DNA of 64,000 nt from Cyclonatronum proteinivorum (GCF_003353065.1 NZ_CP027806.1:2190501-2254500); one strand, 5' to 3'. Counted from the stretch's first letter, positions 1 through 8,465 are shown. The notes: a model not told the origin generated them from the sequence alone. Translations and numbers: made by a program.

Positions 1-2496
1 GATTTCATCGTGCAGGAATACGGTCGTGAGAAAATCGCGGAAGTTTTCGACCGCATGAAACTGAACCGCAACTTTGAGCTGAGCATGCGGCAGTCAACCG
101 GTCTGACGATTGAAGAACTCAGTGAGCGCTGGAAAGACTGGCTGCAGCGGAAATATTTCCCGGAAGTAACCGACCGCGAAAACCTGCGCAATATCGGCAC
201 CAACATCACCCGCCGTGAATTCCGGGGAAGCTTCAACACAAGCCCGGCTCTCTCCCCGCAAGGCGACCGAATCGCGATGATAACCAACCGGCGCGGCTTT
301 TTTGATGTGGTTGTGATTGACGCAAATACCGGAAACCTGATCAAAACACTGGTGCGTGGTGAAGACAATGTGGATTTTGAAGAGCTCAACATCCTTCAGC
401 CCAACCTCTCCTGGTCACCGGACGGGCAGCGCATAGCCCTTTCAACCACAACCCGCGGTCGCAACGATATTGCTATTGTAGAGTACGAAACCGGACGCAT
501 ACAAAAGATTTTGTTCCCAACGCTTAACTCCATTCGCTCAGTCGCATGGTCGCCAGACGGAAAACGGCTTGCCTTTCAGGGAACCGAAGGCTCTTTCATC
601 AACATCTATGTGTATGAGCTCGAAACCGGCGATTTCGTGAACCTCACGAATGATGTTTTCAGCGACAGCGATCCCGCCTGGAGCAACGATTCGGAGTCCG
701 TACTTTTTGCGTCGGACCGCGGCGGCAGGGTTGACCTTGGCGTGCACCGCGAGAATTATTTCATGCTGGCAAACCCTAACCTGCACCAAACCGACATTTA
801 TAAAGTCAGGGTTGGAGACGACCGCGCAACCCGGCTGACCAACACGCCGACCTGGAACGAGAGCAGCCCGCAAATGACCAATGATGGCAGGGTAGTGTAT
901 GTGTCGGATCAGAACGGGATCAACAACGTTTACGTCATGAACCTGCAAACCCGCGTGTCCCGACCGGCAACGGATCTGATTACCGGCGTTATGCAGCTTT
1001 CCATCACCCCGGATGGTTCGAAGGCTGCGGTTAACAGTATTAATGAAGGCTTCCTTGATATTTTCGTCATCAACAATCCGCTGGAGCGCATTAAATCCGG
1101 AAACCTGCGGCCCAATCAGTGGGCGCAGCGCCGTGCCCGTGAAATGGAAGAGCAGCGGGTGCCGGCCGTTGGGTTTTCGCGGAATATTTTTGTGAGTGAG
1201 TTTCGGGATGATGGCTTTGTGGCCGATCTTCCGCAGGAAGAAGTTGAAGTAATTGTGGAGCAGCCGGAAGAGCGCGAAGAAACCCGTCGCTCAGACGTCA
1301 TTGACTTCCGCAATTATCAGTTTATGGATGATCTGGAAGAAGAATTCGCCGATACAGAGCGGGATGATCTCTTCCGCCTGACCGATAACCGCACGGAAGA
1401 CGGGCTCTTTATCCCCAAAGATTTCCGCCTGCAGTTTTCGCCTGACTTTGCGCAGGGGTCGGCCGGGGGAACCATTGGCTCACAGTTTGGTGCCTTTTCA
1501 TTCCTGCAGGCTTCTGTGAGTGATGTGCTCGGGTATCACCGCCTTACGTTTGCGGGCAACCTTGTCTTCGACCTGCGGAATGCCAGCTACTTTGTGCAGT
1601 ACGCCTATTTGAGAAACCGTACCAACTACTTTGCGAGCTTTGTCCACAACGGATTTGCATTCCAGACCTTTGGCGGTCAGCTTGTCCGGTACCGCATTTA
1701 TTCCGGAGATTTTGGGATTTCGTACCCCCTCAACCGATTTGAGCGCCTGGAATTTTCGCAGGCATTTATCGGCCTCTCAAGGGATTTGAGCAGCATTCAG
1801 ATCGGGACGCAGTCAACCCTCGAGCGGGACTTCATCCTGTATCCGCAGGCACGCTACGTGCGCGATGTAACCATCCCCGGATTTTTGTCGCCTCAGAAAG
1901 GGCACAGGCTCGCCATTGAGTTTTCAGGTGGTCTGCCCGTTTCTGACGCCTTTCTCGGTTTCGCCTCCCTCACAGGTGATGTGCGGCAGTATATCAGCCT
2001 TGGTCCCCGCTACACCATCGCACTGCGCGGCTCGGGCGGTGCCTCGTTCGGACCCGATCCCCAAAACTTCCTCCTTGGCGGGGTTTCCAACTGGATCAAC
2101 TTCAGGCAGGATCAGCGCCTGACCGCGGAAAATCTCGCGAACGTATTCTTCACCCTTCCTGCGCTGCCCATGCGGGGCTGGAACCTGAATGCAGGCATAG
2201 GTGACAAGTTTGCCCTTGCCAACGCGGAATTCCGCTTCCCCCTTGTCGCCGCGCTTATACCGGGACCGCTGCCCTTATTCCCGCTTTTCAATATTCAGGG
2301 ATCAGCCTTTGTGGATGTCGGCGGTACCTGGACCGGCTCTGATTTCAACGACCTACTCGTAGGTACCGGATTTGGACTGCGCACCATCCTGTTCGGCCTG
2401 CCCTTCCGCTACGACATCGCATGGCCCTACTCCGAGGACATCTTCGACGGCTTCGGCTCCCGCGTACACTACTTCAGCATAGGCCTGGATTTCTAA
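1..2496 (+). CDS. Beta-propeller (PD40/TolB-like) protein fused to an Omp85-like outer-membrane barrel, 5' end missing
   Basis: The reading frame is open from base 1, so the gene starts upstream of the window; the GTG at base 10 is internal. After about 55 residues resembling the end of a peptidase-MA-like region come at least six propeller blades with the WSPDG-type signature (for example around residues 80, 135, 180, 222, 290 and 335). An acidic linker follows at about 400-480. The last 340 residues are rich in alternating aromatic and hydrophobic strands and end in a terminal Phe, as outer-membrane barrels do. The C-terminal segment resembles the bacterial surface antigen (Omp85/BamA) domain. 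Periplasmic propeller plus membrane barrel suggests a surface or outer-membrane assembly role, but the substrate is unknown. Its TAA stop overlaps the CTAA that borders a MITE-like remnant. The family call is fairly sure; the function is not. Confidence 0.8.
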   Translation, partial: DFIVQEYGREKIAEVFDRMKLNRNFELSMRQSTGLTIEELSERWKDWLQRKYFPEVTDRENLRNIGTNITRREFRGSFNTSPALSPQGDRIAMITNRRGFFDVVVIDANTGNLIKTLVRGEDNVDFEELNILQPNLSWSPDGQRIALSTTTRGRNDIAIVEYETGRIQKILFPTLNSIRSVAWSPDGKRLAFQGTEGSFINIYVYELETGDFVNLTNDVFSDSDPAWSNDSESVLFASDRGGRVDLGVHRENYFMLANPNLHQTDIYKVRVGDDRATRLTNTPTWNESSPQMTNDGRVVYVSDQNGINNVYVMNLQTRVSRPATDLITGVMQLSITPDGSKAAVNSINEGFLDIFVINNPLERIKSGNLRPNQWAQRRAREMEEQRVPAVGFSRNIFVSEFRDDGFVADLPQEEVEVIVEQPEEREETRRSDVIDFRNYQFMDDLEEEFADTERDDLFRLTDNRTEDGLFIPKDFRLQFSPDFAQGSAGGTIGSQFGAFSFLQASVSDVLGYHRLTFAGNLVFDLRNASYFVQYAYLRNRTNYFASFVHNGFAFQTFGGQLVRYRIYSGDFGISYPLNRFERLEFSQAFIGLSRDLSSIQIGTQSTLERDFILYPQARYVRDVTIPGFLSPQKGHRLAIEFSGGLPVSDAFLGFASLTGDVRQYISLGPRYTIALRGSGGASFGPDPQNFLLGGVSNWINFRQDQRLTAENLANVFFTLPALPMRGWNLNAGIGDKFALANAEFRFPLVAALIPGPLPLFPLFNIQGSAFVDVGGTWTGSDFNDLLVGTGFGLRTILFGLPFRYDIAWPYSEDIFDGFGSRVHYFSIGLDF

Positions 2497-2705
2497 GCCG
2501 GCATTGTTCACATTGAAAAGGGTTTTTATAACCTAAATATGAGTTTAAATTTGTCTTAGCTTAAAACACCAATAGCCTTAAATCTGGGTGTAGTATAAAA
2601 ACTGCACACCGGGCGTAGCGATTTCCACGAAGTTCACCGAGCGTAGCGATTCCCGCGCAGCGAAATTTGCCCGCTGGCTATTCTGAATCTAAAAAACTCA
2701 GCGAA
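2497..2705 (+). repeat. Truncated MITE-like element, left part
   Basis: The segment begins right after CTAA (2493-2496, which includes the stop codon of the preceding gene) with an end resembling the left terminal repeat of the element at 7017-7242 (CATTGTTCACATTG here, CATTATTCACATTG there). The similarity continues through the AT-rich left arm and again at GCGAAATTT..CGCTGGC near 2660-2677, fading into hicA-like sequence at about 2690-2705. The right terminal repeat is absent. A short internal direct repeat, GAGCGTAGCGATT/GGGCGTAGCGATT, lies at about 2613-2652. The right edge is approximate. Confidence 0.6.
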
Positions 2706-2852
2706 GGTCGCGGATCACGTATTCGGGTTGCGCTGAACGGGGTTCGGGCTGTATTCCATCGCCCGCATCCGCAAAAAGAAACAGACAAAGGTGCGCTGAA
2801 GTCTGTTCGGAGATTTTTGAAGGAAGCCGGAATTACACCCTCTAAATTATAG
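2667..2852 (+). pseudogene. hicA: HicA-like toxin, 5'-truncated
   Basis: The C-terminal half matches the HicA mRNA-interferase fold: GSRIRVALNG followed by an HRPHP motif and RRFLKEAGI. In intact HicA-like proteins of this subgroup about 25-30 further residues precede this part. Here the upstream bases are MITE-like repeat sequence, and the only in-frame start candidate near 2667 is a TTG inside that repeat. The first residues of the open frame (PAGYSESKK) therefore appear to derive from the repeat. The stop at 2850-2852 lies 5 bp before hicB, keeping the usual hicA-hicB order. I infer a dead or altered toxin whose antitoxin survives. An alternative is a short functional variant translated from the TTG. 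Confidence 0.65.
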
Positions 2853-2857
2853 CAATT

Positions 2858-3178
2858 ATGTTAACCTATAAAGGATATCACGGGAAGGTCCTGTTCGATG
2901 AAGACAGCGGTCTTTTGCATGGTGAGGTCGTTTACCTGCGCGATGTAATTACGTTTCAGGGCAAAAGCACTGATGAAATTAAGCAGGCTTTTCACGATTC
3001 TGTTGATGATTATCTCGAGTTCTGCAGTCAGCGGAATGAAGAACCGGATAAGCCTTTTTCCGGACGACTGATGCTGCGACTTCCATCAGATACCCATCGG
3101 AAGGTGTATGTTCGGGCAAAAAAAGAAGGAAAAAGCCTGAATGAGTACATCACTGAAAAGCTATCCCTGGAAAATTGA
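2858..3178 (+). CDS. hicB: HicB family antitoxin
   Basis: The 106-residue protein has the two-part layout of HicB antitoxins. An N-terminal partial RNase-H-like domain (YKGYHGKVLFDEDSGLLHGEV) is followed by a C-terminal ribbon-helix-helix-type DNA-binding segment (GRLMLRLPSDTHRKVYVRAK..GKSLNEYI). HicB normally binds HicA, blocks its RNase activity and autoregulates the operon through the C-terminal domain. The gene starts 5 bp after the HicA remnant. Because the toxin lacks its N-terminal part, this is probably an orphan antitoxin. Length and motifs are typical, so the family call is strong; present function is uncertain. Confidence 0.88.
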   Translation: MLTYKGYHGKVLFDEDSGLLHGEVVYLRDVITFQGKSTDEIKQAFHDSVDDYLEFCSQRNEEPDKPFSGRLMLRLPSDTHRKVYVRAKKEGKSLNEYITEKLSLEN

Positions 3179-3275
3179 AGAGCTCGGATTACTGGCAGCT
3201 ATCTGTTTTCGGGCTCAACTTTCGCACACTGTAATTGCGTGAATAATCAGCTTAAAGTTAGAACAAGTCTAACCT

Positions 3276-3503
3276 TTAGTGAGAAATCCCCAGAAGATTA
3301 TCTATATCATCTTTCTCAATACGAGTGAATAGACCTCTTTTGTACTGTGCTTTACTTACTTCAATTTTTTCAACAAAGCCCAACTCATAGATATGCTCTT
3401 CATGGATTTCATAGGGTATATTGAACGCTTTCATGAATTTCAGTAAAGCTTTTTTTTGAGCGTGATTCTTTGGTTTTGTGATGTATTTTGTGGTCGACTT
3501 CAT
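3276..3503 (-). CDS. DUF2683 family small protein, antitoxin-like
   Basis: The 75-residue, lysine-rich protein has the pattern of DUF2683 proteins: AQKKALLKFMKAFNIPYEI at the N-terminus, then FVEKIEVSKAQYKRGLFTRIEKDDIDNLLGI. Members often sit upstream of RelE/ParE-type toxin genes and are treated as antitoxins. No toxin follows here: downstream on the minus strand comes a strong hairpin and then other genes. It is therefore orphan, like hicB next to it. Low GC compared with its neighbours fits a transferred accessory gene. The function is inferred from family and context only. Confidence 0.6.
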   Translation of the reverse strand: MKSTTKYITKPKNHAQKKALLKFMKAFNIPYEIHEEHIYELGFVEKIEVSKAQYKRGLFTRIEKDDIDNLLGISH

Positions 3504-3589
3504 TTAAAATATTGATTTTGAATTGCTGACTGTTTATCACAACGAATGCAAAAAAGATAAGATAAATGGAAAGCATTCAAACAGAAGCT

Positions 3590-3627
3590 GAAACAAAAAA
3601 CGCGTTACACAACGCGTTTTTTGTTTC
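3590..3627 (-). terminator. Perfect 17-bp inverted repeat, bidirectional terminator
   Basis: GAAACAAAAAACGCGTT and its exact complement flank a 4-base loop (ACAC). Runs of A and T lie inside the stem on both strands, so the hairpin can terminate in either direction. It lies 28 bp downstream of the pntB stop on the minus strand, and upstream of the DUF2683 gene start. Confidence 0.85.
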
Positions 3628-3655
3628 ATAGCAACAGATCAGGAAGCGTACGGAT

Positions 3656-5047
3656 CTACAACTCCTTAATCGCCCTCACAAGGTCTTCCAGCGTGCCTTT
3701 GGCGTCGCCGAAGTACATGTAGGTGTTTTCGTTGTAGAACAGATCATTTTCGATGCCCGCGTAACCGGTGTTCATGCTGCGTTTAAAGACAACGACCTGT
3801 TTGGCTTCATCCACATTGAGGATGGGCATGCCGTAGAGCGGGCTCTCCGGGTTGGTGCGTGCCTGCGGGTTTACGACATCATTTGCGCCAATTACGAGTA
3901 CGACATCCGTGCGGAAAAATTCATCGTTGATTTCTTCCATGTCGTAGAGCTGCGAGTAGGGGACGTTGGCCTCGGCGAGGAGCACGTTCATGTGTCCGGG
4001 CATGCGGCCCGCGACGGGATGAATGCCGTAGCGAACATCAACGCCTTTTTTCTGAAGCAAATCGGCGACTTCCCGGATAACGTGCTGCGCCTGCGCGACC
4101 GCGAGTCCGTAGCCCGGCACGACAACGACGCGCTTGGCGTAGGCCGTCATCACCGAAACATCTGCGGACTGCACCTCGCGAATGGTTTTGTCACCTGTAT
4201 CGCCTGCAGCACCCGCAGCGCCTGAGCCGCCGAATCTTGCAAAGAGAACGCTTGTGAGCTTGCGGTTCATGGACTTACACATGATGTCGGTCAGAATCAA
4301 ACCCGCTGCACCAACGAGCGCACCGCTGACAATCAGCAGGTTGTTGTCAATCACAAAACCAGCAAAAGATGCCGCAATTCCGGAAAGGGAGTTGAGCAGC
4401 GAAATCACAACCGGCATATCCGCGCCACCAATGCGGATTACGAACAATACGCCGAGCAAAAGGGAAATGCCGCTGATCAGTAAAATCGGGGCAACTTCCA
4501 GCGGCTGCAATATCAGCCAGCCGATGCCGACTATGGCGACCAGCAGCAGAATCTGATTCAGGGCATTCTGCAACGGAAACAGAATGGCATTGCCCTTAAT
4601 GAAGCCGTTCAGCTTGCCGAAAGCAACAAGGCTTCCGGTGAAGGTTACCGCGCCAATGAGAACGCTCAGTCCCATGATGAAGAGATCAGCGCCCGGCAGC
4701 GCCGTGTCGGTTACGCGGAACCATGCGCCGAGGGCGACGAGGGCGGAGGCAATACCGCCGAACCCGTTGAAGACCGCAACCAGCTCCGGCATTTTGGTCA
4801 TCTCCACTTTTTTGGCCGCTGCCGCACCGAGCAGCGAACCGACCACAATGCCGGCAAGGATGTATTCAAAGGCAATAATTTCGCGGTCGAGCAGGGTCAC
4901 AATCACCCCGAGCAACATCCCCAGCGAAGCCAGCTGATTCCCGGAACGGGCCGTCGCCGGAGAGCTGAGGCGCTTCAGGCCGAGGATGAAGAGAATGATG
5001 GCCGCGAGGTAGGCAAGCGCAATAAAATTGGGAATAAAGTCTTCCAT
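3656..5047 (-). CDS. pntB: NAD(P) transhydrogenase subunit beta
   Basis: The 463-residue membrane subunit belongs to the proton-translocating transhydrogenase, which uses the proton gradient to pass hydride from NADH to NADP+. The N-terminal 270 residues form about nine membrane helices. The C-terminal domain binds NADP(H), with the signature VPGYGLAVAQAQ near residue 312, followed by GIHPVAGRMPGHMNVLLAEA and the VIGANDVVNP segment. Length and motifs match the family throughout. The ATG overlaps the TGA of the preceding membrane subunit by one base (TGATG), indicating translational coupling. It is the last gene of the operon and ends at a strong hairpin. Confidence 0.97.
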   Translation of the reverse strand: MEDFIPNFIALAYLAAIILFILGLKRLSSPATARSGNQLASLGMLLGVIVTLLDREIIAFEYILAGIVVGSLLGAAAAKKVEMTKMPELVAVFNGFGGIASALVALGAWFRVTDTALPGADLFIMGLSVLIGAVTFTGSLVAFGKLNGFIKGNAILFPLQNALNQILLLVAIVGIGWLILQPLEVAPILLISGISLLLGVLFVIRIGGADMPVVISLLNSLSGIAASFAGFVIDNNLLIVSGALVGAAGLILTDIMCKSMNRKLTSVLFARFGGSGAAGAAGDTGDKTIREVQSADVSVMTAYAKRVVVVPGYGLAVAQAQHVIREVADLLQKKGVDVRYGIHPVAGRMPGHMNVLLAEANVPYSQLYDMEEINDEFFRTDVVLVIGANDVVNPQARTNPESPLYGMPILNVDEAKQVVVFKRSMNTGYAGIENDLFYNENTYMYFGDAKGTLEDLVRAIKEL

Positions 5048-5340
5048 CAGGCTTCATCCCCCTTTTTCTTTTTGAACATCTCGAGCATGCGGTCGGTCAC
5101 CATGAAGCCGCCTACAACATTGATGGTCGCAAACACGATGGCAAAAAAGCCGATGATGGTCGCTGCGGTGCCGGAGGAAGAGCCCGCAATGGCGAGCGCC
5201 CCGATCAGGGTGATGCCGGAGATGGCGTTGGCCCCGCTCATGAGCGGGGTGTGCAGGGTTGTGGGGACTTTCGAGATGACCTCAAACCCCACAAAACAGG
5301 CTAAAACGAAAATGAAAAGGTTGAAAATCAGGCTTTCCAT
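5047..5340 (-). CDS. pntA2: NAD(P) transhydrogenase subunit alpha, membrane part (PntA2)
   Basis: This small protein (97 residues from the preferred start) corresponds to the membrane C-terminal third of E. coli PntA, encoded as a separate gene as in many bacteria. Three or four hydrophobic helices are seen, with the conserved TPLMSGANAISGI segment. The ATG at 5338-5340 (MESLIFNLFIF) is chosen because the longer open frame, to 5403, would overlap the end of the upstream subunit and adds an uncharacteristic hydrophilic leader. The stop overlaps the pntB start by one base. Function and partners are clear from the operon. Confidence 0.94.
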   Translation of the reverse strand: MESLIFNLFIFVLACFVGFEVISKVPTTLHTPLMSGANAISGITLIGALAIAGSSSGTAATIIGFFAIVFATINVVGGFMVTDRMLEMFKKKKGDEA

Positions 5341-5380
5341 AGCGGAATTAAAAGTTGGATAAAATAAAAAGGGGATGCGT

Positions 5381-6523
5381 TCAGGCGTCGGCGTTGAGGC
5401 CAAGCTGTGCGCGAACGAAGGGGCTTACGACTTCACCTGCATGGGTGACCGTGCTGCCTTTCACGATTTCATCTTCGAAATCAAGGGTCAGTTTGCCTTC
5501 TTTGATGATGAGCTCTAACAGGTTGTTCAGGTTGCGCGCATAGAGCTGACTCGCATGCAGCGGGAGGGCTGCGGTGATGTTGGTCGGACCGAAAATGCGA
5601 ACGTTGTGGACTTCTGTGACTTCATCCGCTTTGGTGAGCTCGCAGTTGCCGCCCTGTTCGGCAGCAAGATCGACGATGACCGCGCCCGGCTTCATGCCTT
5701 CGACCGCGGAAGCCCGAACCAGCACGGGCGCTTTCTTACCGGGGATGAGCGCTGTTGTTATGACGAGATCCGACTGCTTCACCCGCTCCTGAATGGCTTC
5801 TTCCTGCAGCTTTTTACTTGCTTCGGAAAGTTCCTTCGCGTACCCGCCGGCAGTTTCTGCCTGCTGATCTTCTTCGGCGAGGGGCACATCCACGAAAGTT
5901 GCGCCGAGGCTTTCCACCTGTTCTTTCACAGAAGCACGCACATCGAAGGCTTCGACGACTGCCCCGAGGCGCTTCGCTGTTGCGATGGCCTGCAAACCCG
6001 CAACGCCTGCGCCGAGCACGAGCACTTTCGCCGGGGCAATGGTGCCGGCGGCGGTCATCATCATGGGCATGTATTTGGCAAGGGCGTCCGCGCCGATGAG
6101 CACAGCTTTGTAGCCCGCAATCGAGCCCATGGATGAAAGCGCGTCCATTTTCTGAGCGCGCGAAATGCGGGGCACCGACTCCATACCCAGCGAAGTAATG
6201 CCCGATTTGAGCAAGGCTTCAACCGTATCGCGGTTTTGGGCGGGCCACAGGAATCCGGCGAAAACGGCGCCGGATTTCATCCGCTTGATTTCATCGGGTG
6301 TCGGGCGGTTGACTTTCAGGATGATGTCAGCGCCTTCAATGGCATTATCGGTAATGACGCAGCCAGCTTCTTTGTAAGCCTCATCCGTAAAGAAAGAGGC
6401 GAGTCCGGCAGATTTTTCAATCCGCACCTCCAGTCCTTTATCGACCCACTTTTGGGCCGTTTCGGGGTTAAATGCTACCCTCGTTTCCCCGGGTCTTGTT
6501 TCTTTTGGTATTCCGATTATCAC
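5381..6523 (-). CDS. pntA: NAD(P) transhydrogenase subunit alpha, NAD-binding part (PntA1)
   Basis: The 380-residue soluble domain I binds NAD(H) and shares the fold of alanine dehydrogenase. Visible motifs are GIPKETRPGETRVAFNPE at the N-terminus and the dinucleotide loop VLGAGVAGLQAIATAKRLGA near residue 170. Later come VDLAAEQGGNCELT and NITAALPLHASQLYARN. The start codon is GTG (6521-6523); no better ATG exists before the conserved IGIPKE segment. It lies first in the pntA1-pntA2-pntB operon, 40 bp before pntA2. No clear promoter was recognised in the repeat-rich upstream region. Confidence 0.96.
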   Translation of the reverse strand: MIIGIPKETRPGETRVAFNPETAQKWVDKGLEVRIEKSAGLASFFTDEAYKEAGCVITDNAIEGADIILKVNRPTPDEIKRMKSGAVFAGFLWPAQNRDTVEALLKSGITSLGMESVPRISRAQKMDALSSMGSIAGYKAVLIGADALAKYMPMMMTAAGTIAPAKVLVLGAGVAGLQAIATAKRLGAVVEAFDVRASVKEQVESLGATFVDVPLAEEDQQAETAGGYAKELSEASKKLQEEAIQERVKQSDLVITTALIPGKKAPVLVRASAVEGMKPGAVIVDLAAEQGGNCELTKADEVTEVHNVRIFGPTNITAALPLHASQLYARNLNNLLELIIKEGKLTLDFEDEIVKGSTVTHAGEVVSPFVRAQLGLNADA

Positions 6524-7016
6524 GATAGATTCGCGAACTCCGTTTTATTGCTTTAAAAAGTAAAGCAAATGGTGAATGGGTTAGTAGAATTTATTTTCAG
6601 CTGAATTAACATCTCCAAAACACGAACAGATTTCAGCCGGATAAGCATTTCAAAATACAGCTTTTATTTGGGATTTGCAGATGTGATCAGGATGCGCAAA
6701 ACGGCAACTCATTAATATTCAGTCTATTAGATGGCGTGGTACTCATTTAGAAGCGCTTTTCAGGCTTTCAAAGTCAGCGGACAATGGATGTCTTACTAAC
6801 AGGCTCAGTCGTAGTATTGAGCAAAGTTACCCGGGCAAGGCTTCCAAAAAGTAAGGCGCCCGTCTTAGGTTTAGGATGCCCTGATCTTCCACGAAAGACC
6901 GTGATGTTCACGGAGTTTCCCCTAAAAATTAAAAAAGCGCGATGTGCCAAACAGGCCGGGTTCAGGCTGAACCATTTTGTCATACATTCTTGTTTAAACA
7001 ATTATTCGAACACTAA
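6524..7016. other. Intergenic region between divergent pntA and quinone oxidoreductase
   Basis: No credible gene was found. Short open frames at 6774-7065 on both strands have no recognisable family and overlap the dispersed repeat. The region holds one copy of the 95-bp repeat and ends at the MITE-like element. Confidence 0.6.
6841..6938 (-). repeat. Dispersed ~95-bp intergenic repeat, copy 1
   Basis: Read on the minus strand it runs from a T-rich start and GGGGAAACTC through GAACATCACGGTCTTTCGTGG to a GGGCGCCTTACTTTTTGG end. The middle part, GAACATCACGGTCTTTCGTG, is identical to copy 2 at 8371-8465. The small hairpin CACG..CGTG lies inside it. Confidence 0.75.
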
Positions 7017-7242
7017 CCCGCATTATTCACATTGGAAAGAGTTTAATTCCCTAAATGGTAGTTAAAATTTAGCTTAGTGAAAAGCTTAAGTTGCTCAAAT
7101 TTGGGTGCGATTCAGACGCTGCGAAATTTCCTCGCTGGCGGCGTTGAAACTGAAAACTCATGCTCAGGGTACTTAGGTACCCTTCCGCTGAGTTTTCAGC
7201 TTCGCCTTGCCAGCAATAAAATTTCTTGGTGAATAATGCGGG
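7017..7242. mobile_element. Complete 226-bp MITE-like element with CTAA target duplication
   Basis: Perfect 14-bp terminal inverted repeats CCCGCATTATTCAC (7017-7030) and GTGAATAATGCGGG (7229-7242) are flanked on both sides by CTAA (7013-7016 and 7243-7246), the pattern of a 4-bp target site duplication. No protein is encoded. The right half is a large imperfect palindrome (7121-7226). Nested arms are GAAATTT..GCTGGC / GCCAGC..AAATTTC, the perfect 11-bp pair CTGAAAACTCA / TGAGTTTTCAG, and GGGTAC-TTAG-GTACCC at the tip. A YTAR target of 4 bp is typical of the IS5 family, so mobilisation by an IS5-like transposase elsewhere is plausible but inferred. Confidence 0.8.
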
Positions 7243-7262
7243 CTAAACCCAAAACTAAAAAT

Positions 7263-7268
7263 CAGGAG
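7263..7268 (+). promoter_or_regulatory. Ribosome binding site
   Basis: AGGAGA lies a few bases before the ATG at 7273. This is a clear Shine-Dalgarno in a window where most starts lack one, and it supports that start. Confidence 0.6.
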
Positions 7269-7272
7269 AAGC

Positions 7273-8229
7273 ATGTCAACAACAATGAAAGCTGCCTTTT
7301 ATGAGCAATTCGGGACGCCGGAAGAGAAGCCGGTCAGGATTGGCGAACTGCCGAAACCAACGGCAGGGGAGGGCGAAATTTTGATTCGGGTGAAGGCTGC
7401 CGGCGTAAATCCCGTTGATGCCTACACCGTGCGCGGGATGCTGAAGGACGCCATTCCGTGCAGGTTTCCGCTGATTCCCGGCTGGGATGTCGCGGGGGTT
7501 GTCGAGGAAACGGGGCACGCAGCCCGTCGTTTCAAAAAGGGGGATGAGGTGTATGCCTACGCGCGGCGCCCGGAAATTCAGCACGGCACCTTCGCGGAGT
7601 ATATCAGTCTGCCGGAGGCGTACGTCGCCAAACGACCTGAAACGTTGAGCTGGGAAGAAGCCGGCGGCATTCCGCTGGTAGCGCTCACGGCCTGGCAGTC
7701 CCTGTTTGATGCCGGCAAGCTCGAAGCTGGTCAGACCGTGCTGATTATCGGGGCTTCCGGTGGCGTCGGTTCGGTCGCGGTGCAGCTTGCCAAAAACGCG
7801 GGCGCGAAGGTCATCGCCGTTGCAAGCGAGCCCAATCACGGATTCCTGAAAGAACTCGGTGCCGACAGCTGCATTGATTACACCATCGACGATGTAGCCG
7901 GTGCCGTCAAAGATGCCGCTGCCGGACCGCTTGATCTTATCTATGATTGTTCGCGCGGCGACGTGCTGTCCAAAACGCACGATTTGCTCAAGGAAGGCGG
8001 GCATTTGATTTCAATCACGAACAGCAAACCGGAGCGCCGGGATGATGTGAACTTTCAGTACGTGTTTGTAGAGCCGAACGCGCCGCAGCTTGATCAGCTT
8101 GCTGCCCTTGCTGATGCGGGCAAACTGAAGATTCACGTATCCAAAACCTACCCGCTCGATCAGGCCGCCGACGCCCTGCGCGATATCGAAAGCCTGCACA
8201 CCAAAGGTAAAATTGTGATTCGTATCTGA
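7273..8229 (+). CDS. NADPH:quinone oxidoreductase-like MDR protein (zinc-free)
   Basis: The 318-residue protein is a medium-chain dehydrogenase/reductase of the quinone oxidoreductase type. The N-terminal GroES-like domain carries GVNPVDAYTVRG and the GWDVAGVV segment. The nucleotide-binding domain carries IIGASGGVGSVAVQLAKNAGAKVIAV near residue 158. The structural and catalytic zinc cysteines of alcohol dehydrogenases are missing, which supports the zinc-free QOR subgroup. It probably reduces quinones or reactive enones with NADPH; the natural substrate cannot be read from sequence. It is transcribed alone, starts just after the MITE-like element and ends at a hairpin terminator, so the element may affect its promoter. 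Confidence 0.85.
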   Translation: MSTTMKAAFYEQFGTPEEKPVRIGELPKPTAGEGEILIRVKAAGVNPVDAYTVRGMLKDAIPCRFPLIPGWDVAGVVEETGHAARRFKKGDEVYAYARRPEIQHGTFAEYISLPEAYVAKRPETLSWEEAGGIPLVALTAWQSLFDAGKLEAGQTVLIIGASGGVGSVAVQLAKNAGAKVIAVASEPNHGFLKELGADSCIDYTIDDVAGAVKDAAAGPLDLIYDCSRGDVLSKTHDLLKEGGHLISITNSKPERRDDVNFQYVFVEPNAPQLDQLAALADAGKLKIHVSKTYPLDQAADALRDIESLHTKGKIVIRI

Positions 8230-8259
8230 CTGAGTCCATCCCTGAAGCGATGGCAGTAC

Positions 8260-8308
8260 AAAGGCGGCTTTTTTCAGGCAAAATAGCCGGAAAAGGCCGC
8301 CTTTTTTT
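8260..8308 (+). terminator. Rho-independent terminator
   Basis: AAAGGCGGC and GCCGCCTTT pair across an AT-rich loop and are followed by a T run. It lies 30 bp after the quinone oxidoreductase stop. Confidence 0.85.
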
Positions 8309-8370
8309 GTTCATCGCCCATTGGCACAGGTCTGCGAGGTCTGCAACGGACAGGGATGTTTGTGCCGGGT

Positions 8371-8465
8371 TTTATTTTTTTGGGTGAAATTTCGAGAACA
8401 TCACGGTCTTTCGTGGTGGCTTGGGAAATCCCAAATCGAAGACAGGTCCCTTGCTTTTTGGGATG
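8371..8465 (+). repeat. Dispersed ~95-bp intergenic repeat, copy 2
   Basis: The order of blocks is TTTTTTTGGGTGAAAT, GAACATCACGGTCTTTCGTG, TTGGGAAATCCCAA, CGAAGA, then TTGCTTTTTGGGA. TTGGGAAATCCCAA is a perfect 14-base palindrome. It sits between the convergent quinone oxidoreductase and pseudouridine synthase genes. Confidence 0.75.

Noticed and set aside
3230-3260. Right end of the truncated MITE-like element (GTGAATAAT near 3239)
   Set aside because: Only nine bases match, hicB and other sequence lie between, and no CTAA follows.
5341-5403. Longer start for PntA2
   Set aside because: It would overlap the end of pntA1 and adds a non-conserved leader; the ATG at 5340 gives the family's usual N-terminus.
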